This document shows, one piece after another, positions 11,763 to 26,433 of a stretch of 64,000 nt of DNA. The translations under genes were made by a program, and so were the position numbers. Within the stretch, counting starts at the first letter, position 1; every line of letters starts with the position of its first letter. This DNA is from Torreya grandis (Eukaryota; Streptophyta; Pinopsida; Cupressales; Taxaceae): the NCBI GenBank assembly GCA_037957365.1, contig JARHVA010000122.1:4912501-4976500 (forward strand), in the 5' to 3' direction. Under the pieces are notes generated by a model, which did no database searches, had not been told where the DNA came from, and worked only from the letters and a program-made list of their open reading frames with translations.

Positions 11763-13710
11763 TGATAATACTTTTTAATTGTGAATTTATTTGACAAAAC
11801 TATTGAATCTTGTCCAAAGAAGTAAGAACATTTTTTGGTGCTTAATTTGATATCATCTTCAAAATGCATTTTTTAATGCTTTCTTGTTGTTGATTGTGAT
11901 AATGACTGGGAGGTTTTTTCCCTTTAATCTTTACTCAATATACGTAGAACTTAAGTGTCCAAACAAGAAGATAATAAAAAGTGCATAGGAAATATGTAAC
12001 GTTTCATGAAATGTATTTTCTATTATAAGCATAATGTAGTGTGTATTCAATGTTGAAATGAATATTAAAAGTCCATCGATGTTGTGAATTGTAAAAACAT
12101 TACATAAATGCATTGTATAAGCATAGTTATGCTTAGGATTTGTCCTTTATTAGATCGATGTGATGATTGAGCTATTAGAATCGTTATCACTGAAATATTC
12201 TTTCCAAGTCCCATGGCATGTGTGGATTTATTCAAGACATAACAAAGTCATTATATAATTGGAAATCTAAGTAAGAAATTGCATAAATAAAATTGAAGTA
12301 AAATCTCTCAATAGATTAGAGGAAATAAGAAATACCCCTTCTCTATTCAGTTGTAAATTAATGAGAAAGTGGTAGAACTCCATGAAAATCCATTGGTCAA
12401 GAAAGTCAGTGGTAGAATTCCTTGAAAATGTAATAGTGTTTTTTATCATTTAAATAAATATTAGAACATGTTAGTCATATGTAATAAAATAAAAATCATT
12501 ACTTTAAGCTTAAATATTTCATACTTGAGTTCAAGATGATATTCATCTTAACATGGATCAAGAGTTGTGAGTGTTTTTTTTTTTTTTTTTTTTTTGCCTT
12601 TTCCAATTTACAAAGATTGATTTTGATATGGGCTTAAATCATATTATAGAGTATGTAGTGGATTCATCTTCTAGATCAAAAATATTTATTTTGTTTTCAA
12701 CCATAAGTCTAGGGATAAATTTTTAAAAAATCATATTTGATGTGGCATACTATTAGATAATAAGTTTTGAATTGTAAACAATATAGCATAGTCAAACATA
12801 TAGAGTGGCTTACCTTCCATAGTTCATTGCAAACTAAATTTTCAATATGTTGAAAATTTAATGTAGGCTATGATGCCTAGAAATAAATGCAATGCCATTT
12901 GGTCTCAAGATTCATAAAATCAAAAGCTCTTGTAAATATGCATTATCTCTATTTCAAATGAAATTTTGGTTTTTTTCTTTGGATGCAAGTAATTAGTATT
13001 TACCTAACAATATTTTCGCTTGTCACTAATCTTTTTTTAATTCTAACTTCTAAAATGTTTAAAATCCATAGAAAACATACATTTCCACCTTTTTCATAGG
13101 GCATTTCAACCATATCAATATATGACTTCCAATATGAAATTTTTTTAGTGTTACTTTTCATAAATTTTGATTTGCATAGTTGCAAACATTACATATACAA
13201 ATCTATGAAATTTGGCCTAGAAATTGAAATTTGTGTAAAGGTCCAGAAAATCCAAATAAAAATATAATTGATTAATGTAAATATTAATAATATATACTTT
13301 AGATCCCTATGTGTGTGTGTAAAGTAAGTCTTAATTGTACATACATACATACATATAATGATTATAAATGAAACTATAAACTATAAGATCTATATGATCA
13401 AGAGTTAATTAATGATTGAGAGTATACTAGGTTGCACAATATCTACTTTATTCTACCCAAATTTTAACCTTGTATCTCATACAGTCTACCAAAAAAATGA
13501 TTATATTTTACATGGAGAAATGTAAAAACCCATGTCTCATTAAAATAATGTAATTTTGGATCCATTCTATAAATACTTGCACCACTATTACCACTCTGGC
13601 CTACATCTATATTAGTATTAACATGTATTCCTTTTATCTTTATGTATAGTTACTGAATAAAAACATTGATCCCCTTCTTAGTTCATTACATAAAATAATT
13701 TAGGGATGAA

Positions 13711-13756
<46 letters not shown>

Positions 13757-14489
13757 TGTGTATAGAATCAAATTATAATGCAATTTAAAGTTATTAATGG
13801 TAGCTTTGTCTTCCACCTTGCATACTACTAGTCAAACTAGATACCAATCTACATGTTGTGTAGTCTTAAAAAATAATAAGGTCAATGTAGATATCAATAT
13901 CCTTGATATGTAGTCATAATATATCTCCCTATAGCTAAATACACAACAATGGTCTTCCAAATAATAAAATGAACTCATTCAAATAAAATAATGTTGAAGA
14001 GATTGCATGTCCAAATGTAATTTTTAGTCTATGGTCTAATTTAATCATATCGATGTGTAACATATTGTTATATAATATGCATCAAGAAAATATTGTGTGT
14101 TTATATTTTCATACCAAATATTTGGAATAATAATTATGAAAGTATGTGTCCACGTGTGATGGATCTCTTACTAACATGAGTTGACAAAGGTGGGATTGAT
14201 TTCAATAAAATAAAATCTTACCTTGTGGTCTTAATGGTGTTCGTCATGTAGTGTATGATTTTATTTACCTTGGGACTACATTTTATTGCCTTATTTTCAT
14301 TTGCAACTAAGATGGTTTCTATTTTATCTTTGAACATAACAATGAAAAAAATGGTTAATGCAGTAAACATTAAATTTGATTATATATTATGTTGCCTAAC
14401 TTGGGATTGCATTTGATTGACTCAGTTTATTTGTGTATAGATTGATAGTGCAAGAAACTCAGCACTAAACAATCGAAAAAAGATTATGG
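11763..14489. other. AT-rich stretch with microsatellites, no gene seen
   Basis: Contains a 22-T run (12574-12595), catacatacatacat (about 13340) and a (TG)n tract (13715-13761). Nothing coding was recognised on either strand. Confidence 0.4.
13715..13761. repeat. (TG)n microsatellite
   Basis: A nearly pure TG tract with one TTTG interruption. Confidence 0.95.
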
Positions 14490-14912
14490 AATAGTAACCA
14501 TTACTCTATTATTATAATATAATATATTACAAATGTTTATATTATATATTTATAATTAATAATTAATATTATATACAAAATACTAATAATATATGGGGAA
14601 ATAAATATTATAACATATATTATAATACTAATATAATATTTCTATAATATATTGTAGATGATATATTATATTTATTAATATCTTATATTATATAGAATAT
14701 AATATTATATACAATTATAATATATGACATAAATGTTATGCACACATATAATATTATATTATTATGCTATAAATTAAATAATATTTAGTATCTCAAATAT
14801 TATTATTTCATAATTTTATATTATGTATTACTATTTATTATGTTGTATCTACATATTATAATATAGTATTTTATATAATATAATATATTATTATATCCAA
14901 ATTACATATGTT
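14490..14912. repeat. TAATAT-rich low-complexity block
   Basis: About 420 bp composed almost only of A and T, with ataatat/tatatta words in both orientations. It abuts the kinase remnant and may be an expanded intron or flank. Confidence 0.8.
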
Positions 14913-15064
14913 ATCAATCTGGTAGACCTTGTGTTGAGTGGCAAAGTTTATAAGTTCAAGATGGTGCTTTACATTATGGTGGTGCTATTATGTCTTTAAA
15001 AACCAGTTGATGCAAGACCATCCATGAGCGAGGTAGTGAAGATATTGAAATTTTTGATCTTTTA
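14913..15064 (+). pseudogene. receptor-like kinase C-terminal exon remnant
   Basis: One frame reads NLVDLVLSGKVYKF, then VLYIMVVLLCL, an in-frame stop, and PVDARPSMSEVVKILK. This matches the last part of plant receptor-like kinase domains: 'L.DP.L.G', then 'ALLC.Q', then the subdomain XI signature 'RPSMSEVV.ML'. The invariant Arg of subdomain XI is kept. Nothing upstream matches earlier kinase subdomains; the 420 bp before it are low-complexity AT. Downstream, EGLKPSPLNQK (about 15080-15112) could be a trace of the tail. It is a host gene fragment, possibly captured or stranded among transposons. The kinase subfamily is not certain. Confidence 0.7.
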
Positions 15065-15384
15065 ATTATATTTTTTCTTGAAGGGTTGAAGCCTTCCCCT
15101 TTGAATCAAAAAATAGTTTGTGTAAAGTTTTTAAATTTTCCTCTTAAAGAATCTATTGTATTTATAAATTGTCATAAATGGTATTTTGAGCCACCATATG
15201 ATTTTTTTTTGGATCAATCTCTTCTTACTATAGATCCAAGGTATTCAAAACTTCTATACAATTCTATTTTTTCTATGAGATAAATAAAAAAATATATTCT
15301 ATCAACAGAATGAGGTGTGCTAAATTTCTATTGTAGAACATGTTCAATGTTTGTAACCAATTATTGGCATTGTTCCTTGGATTG

Positions 15385-15955
15385 TGTAAACATGAAAAAG
15401 TTAAAGCAAATGCAAATAGAAACTCAAAACAACATGAAATTCCTACTTTAATAAAGTGATTCACCTTTGACTAAGCGATGGAGGAAATAAAACTCACCTT
15501 CCCTTACGATACAGAGATCTATGTTTTGTAGATTTTTCTCCTTTTAAAAATATATGTTCTTGTTTAATTAAATGTGCATAATAAATTAGGAAGCATGTCC
15601 CATTGGTTGATTTATGATTACTTTATTATGTTGAGGATGGTTTGGATGGCTTGATTTCAAGCTAGCATGATTTCTTTAGGCTCTCTTGACTTAATGAATA
15701 AGATCTCCTTAAGTTTATGAAGCTTGTTGAAAATAGAAGAGGGGCCTCCAAATTATAGATTCTTGAGAGGAGAAATACACAGTCATGTTTTATTTTAGGT
15801 GTATGGATAGGATTGAGTTAACATCCTTATTCAATAAGGTGGGTTGAGGATGTAAGGATTTATTTTCATGAAGAGTGGGTTTGATTTCCACTTTGTCTCT
15901 TGTCTTAGATTTTAGGGATTTGATGTAAGATTTATTGATTTGATGATTTTTATTT
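15385..15955 (+). repeat. dispersed repeat, probable left LTR of host element E
   Basis: Matches the right-hand copy that is split around element F (about 49300-49378 plus 55376-55900). Shared blocks are aaatagaaactcaaaa…cctac, gaggaaataaaa, 'gatggcttgatttcaa', 'gaggggcctcc' and 'actttgtctcttgtcttag'. The right copy has a TATA box (ttataaatagagg); the left one has decayed to tgaaaatagaagagg. Same orientation and a 34-kb separation filled by nested insertions fit a pair of LTRs, but no primer site or polypurine tract was identified. Confidence 0.55.
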
Positions 15956-17905
15956 AATTTTAGTTTTAGTTTTGGATTTTAGATTGTGCATGGATTTGAT
16001 TATTAAGAATAATTAATTAAATAAAATGATTAATTAGTTGATTAATCTAGAAATGATTTTGGTGGGATTAGGTAAGGTAATACGATGATGTCTTTGATTT
16101 CTTGGGGGGAATACAATGATTAAAGTGGATCATCTGGAGATGTTGTTGACTAATTTAGGGTTTGGTGATGTTATGGGGGATTAGTAGATGAATAATAATG
16201 AATAGGGGTGAATTAGGATGATTGGGGATAAAATAGGGATGAATAAAGATGATTAGAGCTGAATAGGGACTATTAGAGATAATTTAGGGATAATGGATGA
16301 TGATTATGGATGAATAGGGATGATTATGGATGAATAAGGATTATAGGGATAAATGGTGATGATTAGGGATAATGAAAGGAAGTTGTCAAAAGTGTCAAAA
16401 GTGGGGTGTCAAAGGTGTCAAAAGTGGTGAAAATGAAGTGCCTACATTTTCTCCCTTTTAAAAGGGTGGTGTGATTGTAAGAAGAAATAACTTTTAAAAT
16501 AATATATAGGTATAAAGATGGGTGAATTAGGATTCCCCTAGTGGCATGATGGTTAGGGAGATATATGAAATCAAGTGATGATTTAGTTAGAGATGGTTCC
16601 CCATCGAGAGGTCATGTAAGGATATAATAATGGATGATCTCTTGAAATGAGAAGAGGGAGTGAAATGGAAGAAGTTGTGCTATAATATAGGGGTGGGGGT
16701 AAATAAAGAGTGGTTGGGCCTTATAGGAGATTATGTTTCATGGGATCACATTTGTAATATAATGATTATGGGTATAGATATTTTGGTGGATATCAAGGAT
16801 GGATTAGATTAATGCACCTAATTTAAGGCTTGCATGATTTGATTTGTTTTGGTTTCCCTAAGTAATGATATATGTGAGGGAGTTTGATTGGGAAAGATGT
16901 ATCCAAATGAAGTTGTGACATTTGGTGTGCCCAAGCAATGATATATACAAAGGAGTAGATTTGAAATGATATATCCTAATAGATCTATGATATTGGATTT
17001 AATTTATGTGAAAGAATAACTCTAGGAGTAAATCAATTATGCATAGGGATGATGTGGTGATGAAGGCTCATATTTATAGATATTATAAATTTTATAATTT
17101 TGTATAGATATATGTGATGATGTGATGGAACATGTTGATAATATTTCATGGATTTATAATTGTTTGATCATAAGACTAACACAGATGCAAGAAAAGGACA
17201 CAAACAAACAAAAAAATAATAAAACAAGAAATAATAAACAAGAAAAATACACAATAATAAGTTATGTTTTATCCTATATCAATTTAAAACCTTAGGATTT
17301 GGTGATTGAAGATACTAATACGATTGGGAACAGTGTGTCCTAATAAAGATGCAAGCTTGGATTTGCCCTAAGCAATGATATGTGTAAGGGGGGAATGGGG
17401 AATGATATATCATGAGAAAGTTGTAATCTTTGATTTGAGACCAACATATCATGATGAAACTATAATGATTTGTCTAAAAGTGAACAAGGATTTTAATTAG
17501 ACTAAGGGAAAGTCAAACTATTTTTATGGGTTTTGGAATTTTATATTTTTATTTTCTTTTTTAGGGTTTTTTGTATTTTTTAATTTTGGATTTCTTATGG
17601 TTTTTATTTATTTTTTATTTTTTTGGATATTTTAGGTTTTGTATTATTTTTTGGAATTTCTAATGGTTTTTGGATTTTTGAGGTTTTCTAAGAGGAAATG
17701 AAGAAAGGTAAAACCTATTATAGTGATCATCAATGGAATTTAAAGGTTAATTATGGGATCTCTAATGATTTCATTGCATAATAATAATGTGCCCCAATCA
17801 TGGAAGTACTATTCTAAGGATATACAAGGATGTTTCCATAATAGGTCTCAATACTTCTTCCACTTCCTAATTAAGGTCAAAGGTAGGGAGAAGGTGTTGG
17901 AGAGT
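15956..17905. other. interior of host element E, left part
   Basis: Repeat-rich non-coding DNA: a GGATGA minisatellite at 16140-16400, three copies of an 'aagcaatgatatatg' unit at about 16858, 16933 and 17362, and a T-rich ggatttttt stretch at 17540-17690. No coding homology was seen. Confidence 0.4.
16140..16400 (+). repeat. GGATGA/GGGATGAATA minisatellite
   Basis: Purine-rich degenerate units (gggatgaataggatgatta type, about 18-22 bp) repeat about a dozen times. They are followed by four 'gtgtcaaaagtg' units at 16386-16432. Similar gggatga text resumes at 45350 after element D, as expected if D split this array. Confidence 0.75.
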
Positions 17906-20483
17906 TGTTAGTAATGTCATGGATGTGTCCAAATGAGTGGATGAAGTATATTTATAATTTAAGTTTCAATCATAAAGTGTGTATTATGCTTGTCCTAGTA
18001 TGCTTGAAGTAGGCTTGGTTGTTCTATTTTGGCATGGCAATGATGTTTAGGGATGAGTATGGTGATTTAAGGATGTGAAAGGGGTCATACAAAAGGTAAA
18101 TCATGATTGGATATATTTTTTAAGTGCATGGTATTCATCTAGTTGTTCATTATGTTCATCTTGTCATAATTGGTTACGGCAAAAAAAATTGAGTGGGCAT
18201 ATTAATGATGTTATATTTCACAGATGTGAAAGTTCTAGGAGTAGCTTGATATATGGATGAATTACTATATGAAACATGATCATGTGGTCCAAATTTTATG
18301 TCATTCAAGTAAGTTTAGATAAAGATATTTGGGTTTAAAATTATTCTTCCAGGTAGATTGTAGAGGTTCCCATACTTAGCTAGACCGTCACTGAACATCA
18401 TGTAGATATGTATTATCCAATAAGCTTGTGCATTTATTATAGGTATTTATCAAGTCAATAATGGGGAAAAAAATTCATGGTGATTTTTTTTATATTTCGA
18501 AGAATATACCCTAAAGTTTTGGAATCCTGAAATGTCTTCTAGCTCAAGATATAAATCCTCAAAGTTGCTCTAGTAGACTATGATGGGTCAGAGACCATCA
18601 AGTTTAACCACGTCAAAGACTAAGGTAATTGGTCAATATATCTAATGGTGAATTATTAATCATACATATTGAGATAAATGGTGTGTATAAATTCAACATG
18701 TAAAAGGTTTCACACATAGGTGATAAGTGTCATAAGCTTGCTAGTTTGATAGAACATCAATGATGAGCAGTGGTTCATACTGACAAAGATCAATGGTGTA
18801 GGATAAGTCAAAGAGTCAATAATGCACATGAGAATAATAAGTGGCACAATAAAATGAATTATCATTAAAGTTTTCAAAAATAATGAAACGGTGCCATGTG
18901 TCATAATCTCAATAGTTTTGAGCAAGATCTAATGGTGAGTGTTGTAAAGTAAGGCCTAGGCTAATCCACAAAGATCGATGGTATGCATTTAATCAATATT
19001 GCAAGATTGCATGAGATGAGGTCAACATGTTTATTGTTTAATAGTTTAGCTAAGTTAAAGTTCAAATAATAATAATAGTGTGTGTTTAATCTAAGATGTG
19101 AGGACACAAGATGATGGCATATTGTTTGAAGTTTAACCATTGCTCAGTGACCATTGGAATTCAAATATTTGAATTTGTGAGGGAAGAACAGCCTGTGGTT
19201 TTTGAGCCATAACTGTTGATATATTAAGAATTTAACCTTAGTGTAAAAAGTAAAATTTTAAATGAATTCAAGGCACATCTATTAATATAAATTTTAAGGT
19301 CTAATTATTTATACAATAAAATATATTGATCTCCAAAGTTGATTATGTGTGTATTCATGATCTACAAGTAACTTAAGAAGGAATGTTGTTTGAACAAATT
19401 GGATTTATTAGAAGAGTATTTTGGTGAATATGATAATTTGAGGATATCAAATGGGTCATGTAGAGTGTACCTATGCATTTATAAGTGGTATTATGTTCTT
19501 AGTTTACTTGGAGAAGTGTCAAAGAGTTGAATGGGTCTTTATAGGATCTAAAAGGTGACTTAGGCCTATTTGAAAGAGGGTTAATCTTAAATGTGACCCA
19601 TGTAGATGCATTAAGAGTGAAGGCATGCATTATTTCCAACAAAGAAGTTTGTGAACATGATAATAATCATGAAGACTTTATAAAAGGTGAAACCAAACGT
19701 GATGGTTTCTTGGAATATATGGGTGTGGAAGACTTGTGAGAGACCTAAGAGAAGAGGTGTGTGGAGTGAGTGTGCACACTATATGGATTAAAGAGTAGAG
19801 TAGGTTTATGACTATGTGTATGAATTATAGTTCATATTTCTAATGTCAATGATAGTGTTCTTATAGGCTTGAAGATTGAATATGAATGAAGAGGTCTAGA
19901 GTGATCCAAAAGGTGGTTTTGGATGTGTGTGGTTATGTGAAGAAGTGAAGGGGGAAGACATAAATTATTTATCCATAATATTGATAGGCAATCAATGATT
20001 AGGAGATGTTGATTTTATAAGTGTTGAAAGGGTTTTCAACATCTTGGTCAGAAGGACTTGACCATCAGGTGGTCAAAAGGACTTGATCATTTGAGGGGCA
20101 AGTTTTCCTTGTGAGATAGGTGCTTCACTAAAGCCAGTCAGAAGGACTTGATCATCCTAGGGGAAAGTGCTCCTTATGAAATAGATGTTTCACTAAATTT
20201 TGTTTAGAAGGAATTAATTAGTCTCATGTTTGTGATCATATTATAGGATAAGTATTCCATGTGTTTGTAGGCTTGAGAGTGGGTTTTATTACCTAAGAGG
20301 TTTTCCCACATAGATTTTATGTTGTGTATGTGATCTTGCATTATCTTCATCGTTCATTAATATAGACATTTTGTATGCTTCTTAAATGGTTGTATTAAAT
20401 GCTTAAGTGTTTGAAGGGTTTAGAAATTTAATTAGACTATATTTCACCACTGATTTAGCCCCCTAGTGATTATATATCTAAAA
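17906..20483 (+). repeat. 5' LTR of copia D
   Basis: Begins tgttagtaatgtcatgg, ends tatctaaaa just before the primer site. Matches 42766-45345 throughout. Contains internal near-tandem units 'gtcagaaggacttgatcatc…aaatagatgtttcactaaa' at about 20046-20215. At 2.58 kb it is very long for copia. Dispersed minus- and plus-strand short frames inside it have no homology. Confidence 0.88.
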
Positions 20484-20484
20484 A

Positions 20485-20500
20485 TTAGTATCAGAGTAGG
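20485..20500 (+). promoter_or_regulatory. primer-binding site of copia D
   Basis: Reads ttagtatcagagtagg directly after the 5' LTR. It is the tRNA-iMet type site (TGGTATCAGAG...) with one change. Confidence 0.85.
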
Positions 20501-20537
20501 TCCTTTAATAAAGGCTTGATAGCTTGAAGGATATATA

Positions 20538-22590
20538 ATGTACAATATGGGTAGTCATCGAATACAAGGAGGTTTTTCCACTAAGAAAGCATTGATGTTC
20601 AATAGATCTAATTATGCTTTTTAGAGTGTAAGGATGAGGACTTACATCATGTCCATAGGGTTTGACACTTGGAAATCTATTATGGATGGTTATTCTACAC
20701 CTACTATTCCTCCATCTAGTGTTGTAGATAAGAATTTGTTTGAGAAAATCTTTAAGGTAATGAATGTTATCACTTGTGGTCTTTCAGAGACTAAATACAC
20801 CAAGGTAATTCATTTCATATCTATCAAATATTCATGGGATAAATTGAAGACTATTTATGGAGATTCAAAGGTTAAGTTGGCAAAGTTTTAGACTCATTGA
20901 AGACAATTTGAGAGTCTTAAGATGAAGGAAGTAGATTTTATGGCATCCTTTCTATAGAGAGGTGATGAGATCGTAAACATCATCATAAGACTTAAAGAAT
21001 ATCTTGAAAAAGGTACTATATTTCAAAATTTATTAAGGTTTCTCTCTCTCATGTTTGATTCTAAAGCATCTACTATAAAAGAAATTCATAATCTTACTAA
21101 TTTCAAGATGGATGATTTGCATGGCATCCTTACTACCTATGAGATGAGATTTGTTGATGATAAACCAACAAAGAAGGAAGCAATATTCAAGACATAAATG
21201 AATCCAAAGAAGAAGTTCCAAGGTAATAAACTCAATAAGGATGACATATCTGATATTGATGAAGATGAACTAATTTCTTTGTTTACAAGGAAATTAAAAA
21301 TAGGGTTAAGAAAGTATAAGGATAAACTACCCTTAAAATGTTTCAATTATGGAGAGGTAGGACATTTTTCTAATAATTTCCCTCATAAGCATAAAAATAA
21401 TGATGATAAAGAGCATGGTGATAGCCAAGATTAAGACAAGAAGATATACAAGTCTGATAAGAGCAATAAAAGATTTAGAAGGTTTGATAATAAGAAGTAC
21501 TTCAAGGACAAGAAGAGTCTCTACACTAAAGACGATTGTATCTCATCAGATGAGAGTGAAGATAGTGACTCAAAGTATGGTCATGAAGATGATGGTCATT
21601 TTGAAGATAGATCCCTCTTCATGGATAAGGAAGGAAGTTGCTCATATCAAAAGGAGTCTAATTGGTGTGATTTATATGATGATAAATATAAGGTGCACTA
21701 TGAGACTAAATTAATGAATGCTCTTGAAGAACTAAAGATTGAGAAGAATAATAGCAATAAGATGAAGTCTCAAATCAAGGATTATGAGGATCAATTTTGT
21801 GTGTATAAGGAAAGAATGAATGAAGAAACCAAAGATCATGAATATATAGTCAAGAATCTCAGTTATCAATTAGAAATCATGTCTACAAGCCTGAAAGATA
21901 AAGAAGATAAATTTTCAAGGTATGTAATTGAAAATTAATCATTAAAATCTAAGTTAGAGAGGACATCTAGTATGATGCAATCAGTTTTGAGATTTGAAAA
22001 GAGATAAAGTGATCTAAATAATATTTTTAGTGGTCAAATACATGTAAGTGATAGAACTAGTCTTGGATACAAATAAAAACTAAATAATTCATCTCAAAAC
22101 AAGATGAATACTAATGTAAATCAAACCTTAAAGGCTAAAAATTAGTCAAGGAATGAAGATGTTGGTAGAGTAAAGATAAAGCAGATCAAACAACCAAATT
22201 CTATGAAGTATGCAAGTTTCAATGTTTATTGTTACACATGTAATCAGTTTAGGCATAGAGATAGAGAATGAAAGAGATCTGTTAGAAATGATTTTGCATA
22301 GAACTATGATGGGGGTCATCAATCAAAAGGTGAGTCCTCTTCAAAAGGAATAGTTTGTTTCAATTGTCAAAAGAATGGACATATTTCAAGATTTTTTTAA
22401 TCAAGAAAGGTATGGTAAGCTTCTAGTAAAAGGTATATTATTCTATAATTATCAACAAATAGATCACATTGCTAGATTCTATAAGAAAAGGCCTCCAAGA
22501 TAGAATAGGTTTAATTAGGCTCAAAAAATGCAAGAAAGAAGGCAAGTTACCTCATGGACACCCATGGTGGTAAGTGTGAGTCATGATGAG
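20538..22590 (+). pseudogene. gag: SIRE-like gag polyprotein (element D)
   Basis: One frame from an ATG at 20538 can be followed to about 22070 through stops at about 20622, 20889, 20958, 21195, 21432, 21936 and 22005. Order of parts: UBN2 gag domain (FDTWKSIMDGY at about 20655; YSWDKLKTIYGDSKVKLAKF ending 20888); a knuckle CFNYGEVGHFSNNFP (about 21338) with its second and fourth metal ligands lost; a Lys/Asp-rich acidic linker with DESEDSDS; a coiled coil (about 21700-21930, LEELKIEKNN… LKDKEDKF); and the LNNIFSG…SLGYK block seen in SIRE gag. Further knuckle-like CYTC..F.HRDRE (about 22230) and CFNCQKNGHISRF (about 22358) follow. Gag coats the RNA in virus-like particles. Confidence 0.85.
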
Positions 22591-23457
22591 TTTTTTGATC
22601 TAAGTTAAAAAAAAAATTATGGTAGAGAAAGCTATAGAAGTTGAAGAGTGCCAAGGGGTCTCATTGTCTACTCATGTTGAGAATAAAGAGACCAAGCTCA
22701 AGGAGAAGACCAAGGTGTTGGTTGAGGCTAGTTTTGAGGTGTGTATGGATTCAAGTAAAAATCATGTTGTTGTTGATCAAGTTTCATACAAATAACATCA
22801 GTTGTAAATACCTAGTGATGAGGTTCATAACTATAAGGAAGATTCTTCAACCGAAAATGTATGTTATGAATCTATGTTATCCCTATGTGTTATCAATATA
22901 GTCTTAGAAGATAAGGAGGATGTTGTAGTGGATAAGCAAGTTGTTTCTCTAAATCCTAAAGAGTAGAAGAAGAAGTAGAACTATTAGTATCAAATTACCA
23001 AAGAGGAGAAATAAAATGAGGAGTTGTAGGCAACTCTTGATTTCACATTATTCTAAAGAACCATGTGAAGTAGGGTGTCTTTATCTAATATTCTTAAAGA
23101 GACTCCTTTCAATGGAGAATAAAGTGTTGTTGTATTGTTATTCATAAGGTCTATGCACTTATTTATAATATTATATAGGTGGGTTTGTGGTCTAAAGGTA
23201 TGTTAAAGTGAAATTGAATATTTTTGAGTGCTCTCAATTTTCTCAATTTTAGATTTAAGGCAAGCAGGCCTAAATGGGTTATAGGATGTATGGGTTCCCA
23301 AAAGTATGGATTCTAAATTTTTGGTCAATAAGTGTGTGATGGTTTTCTCTAGGTGTGTAAGAAGTTTCAAAGGTGGGAGTTGAGTAGAAGGAGGTTTGTT
23401 GACCTTGTTTGTCTTGAGAATCTAGAGTTTTGAGCTATGCTAGAAAATTGGTTTGCC
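22591..23457 (+). other. element D interior after gag, no pol
   Basis: A short readable stretch (KETKLKEKTKVLVEASFEV at about 22684) and WV-like text (MYGFPKVW at about 23288), which may be the 'GPKKIWVPK' end of SIRE gag. Otherwise nothing coding. Interrupted at 23458 by gypsy G. Confidence 0.5.
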
Positions 23458-25046
<1,589 letters not shown>

Positions 25047-25050
25047 TTTT

Positions 25051-25069
25051 TGGCTAGCCTGACGGGACC
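25051..25069 (+). promoter_or_regulatory. probable primer-binding site of gypsy G
   Basis: tggctagcctgacgggacc begins 4 bp after the LTR end. It resembles the 'TGGCGACTCCGCTGGGGAC' type sites of Tat/Ogre elements with several substitutions. Exact tRNA not assigned. Confidence 0.6.
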
Positions 25070-26433
25070 CCTAGATTTTTCCTTGGGTACATTGTATGTT
25101 TTTTAAGCATTCATTTAAGTGTATAGTAGTGAATTTATCATTTCTTACACTTTCTCTCTCCTCTTATTTCTTAGAAAAAAAATAAACAAAAATGTAATTT
25201 TTTTAATTTTTTTGTTTTAGAAGCAGTAAATTGAACTCTTCTCTCTCTTTGTCATTCTTTTTTCTTCACAAAATAAAATCAATATATTTTTCAAGTTAAA
25301 AATAATTATTTTCTTTTGCATACACAAATAAGATAGTAAAAATCATCCTCTTTTCCTATTCCTCATTCTTTTCATCTGAATTAACACAATTTCAATTTGG
25401 GTTTAAAACATATTGCATTTCATTCTCTCTCTATTGCATAATTAACACATCTAGTTAGCTAAAGCATTATGAATGAATCATAGGTCACAAATGTTACACA
25501 TCCAAACCACAAACACAAAATAAGCACTTCAACATACTTGAGACAAGGCCCATTGGGATTTCATCACCTAGTGGATCACATTACCCTACCCGATTATTCT
25601 ACTTGGATGTCATTACCAAGGGAAGAGCCCACTCTATTCTCTGGTAGAGTATAAACTCTAGGAAAATGGTATATTTTTGATAAGCGACCTAGCTTGGCTT
25701 CAGGCTCATGAACTGGGGAGAGCAAGCTCCTAGCATAGGCTGTGTACCCGGTCTAACATAAATACTTTTTGAAAACCAAAATTTACCTAAAACCATCCTT
25801 AGACTACTTTCTAGTACCTCCAACAGCCAATTCTTGTTCTCATTCTTTGTTTAAAGCATAAGCCAACACAACTAAAATTAATCTCTAGTAGTTAATATTA
25901 GTGGATGCATGTTATTTTCAATTTTTAACATTTTTGAGTCCGTGAGGATGCTTCCTTTTTGATTCATGAGATCAAACCAAATTTGAAAAATACAAAAGTT
26001 GAATAATCTCTAAAAATTGACTTCCTAAGTGTTTATCATTCTCATACAAATTATCTAAGATATTTCAAACACCTGGATTTCACTCTTTATATCAAAGAAA
26101 CTCATTTTTTGCACTTTTTAGACTTCCACAGTGATCGACATCGGCTATATATAACCGATGTCAATAGCTACCCCAACTGACATCAATCATAAGTGACCAA
26201 CGTCAGTGACTATGTAAATTTTTAAATTTATAGTCTACCTTAAAAAAATAACTTCACATAGCCTTTTAAACTTTCTTTGAACCTCATTTACCTTCAACCT
26301 AACCTTAACATAGTGTATTCAGACTCTTAGTGTATTTTTTTGCATGGTTTTAACATGAATCCCAACAAAAACACTCACTAATTACATAATCCATCAACTA
26401 CTTCCACCTTCTCCTTCTATTTTTAAATCCACA
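25070..26433 (+). other. 5' leader of gypsy G
   Basis: About 1.36 kb without an open frame. It includes a hairpin built from the palindromic motif: gacatcgg (26137-26144) and ccgatgtc (26155-26162) around ctatatataa, with a further copy accaacgtcagt (26196-26207). Confidence 0.6.

Noticed and set aside
15086..15283. 65-codon frame after the kinase remnant
   Set aside because: Only its first few residues might belong to the kinase tail; the rest has no homology and biased AT composition.
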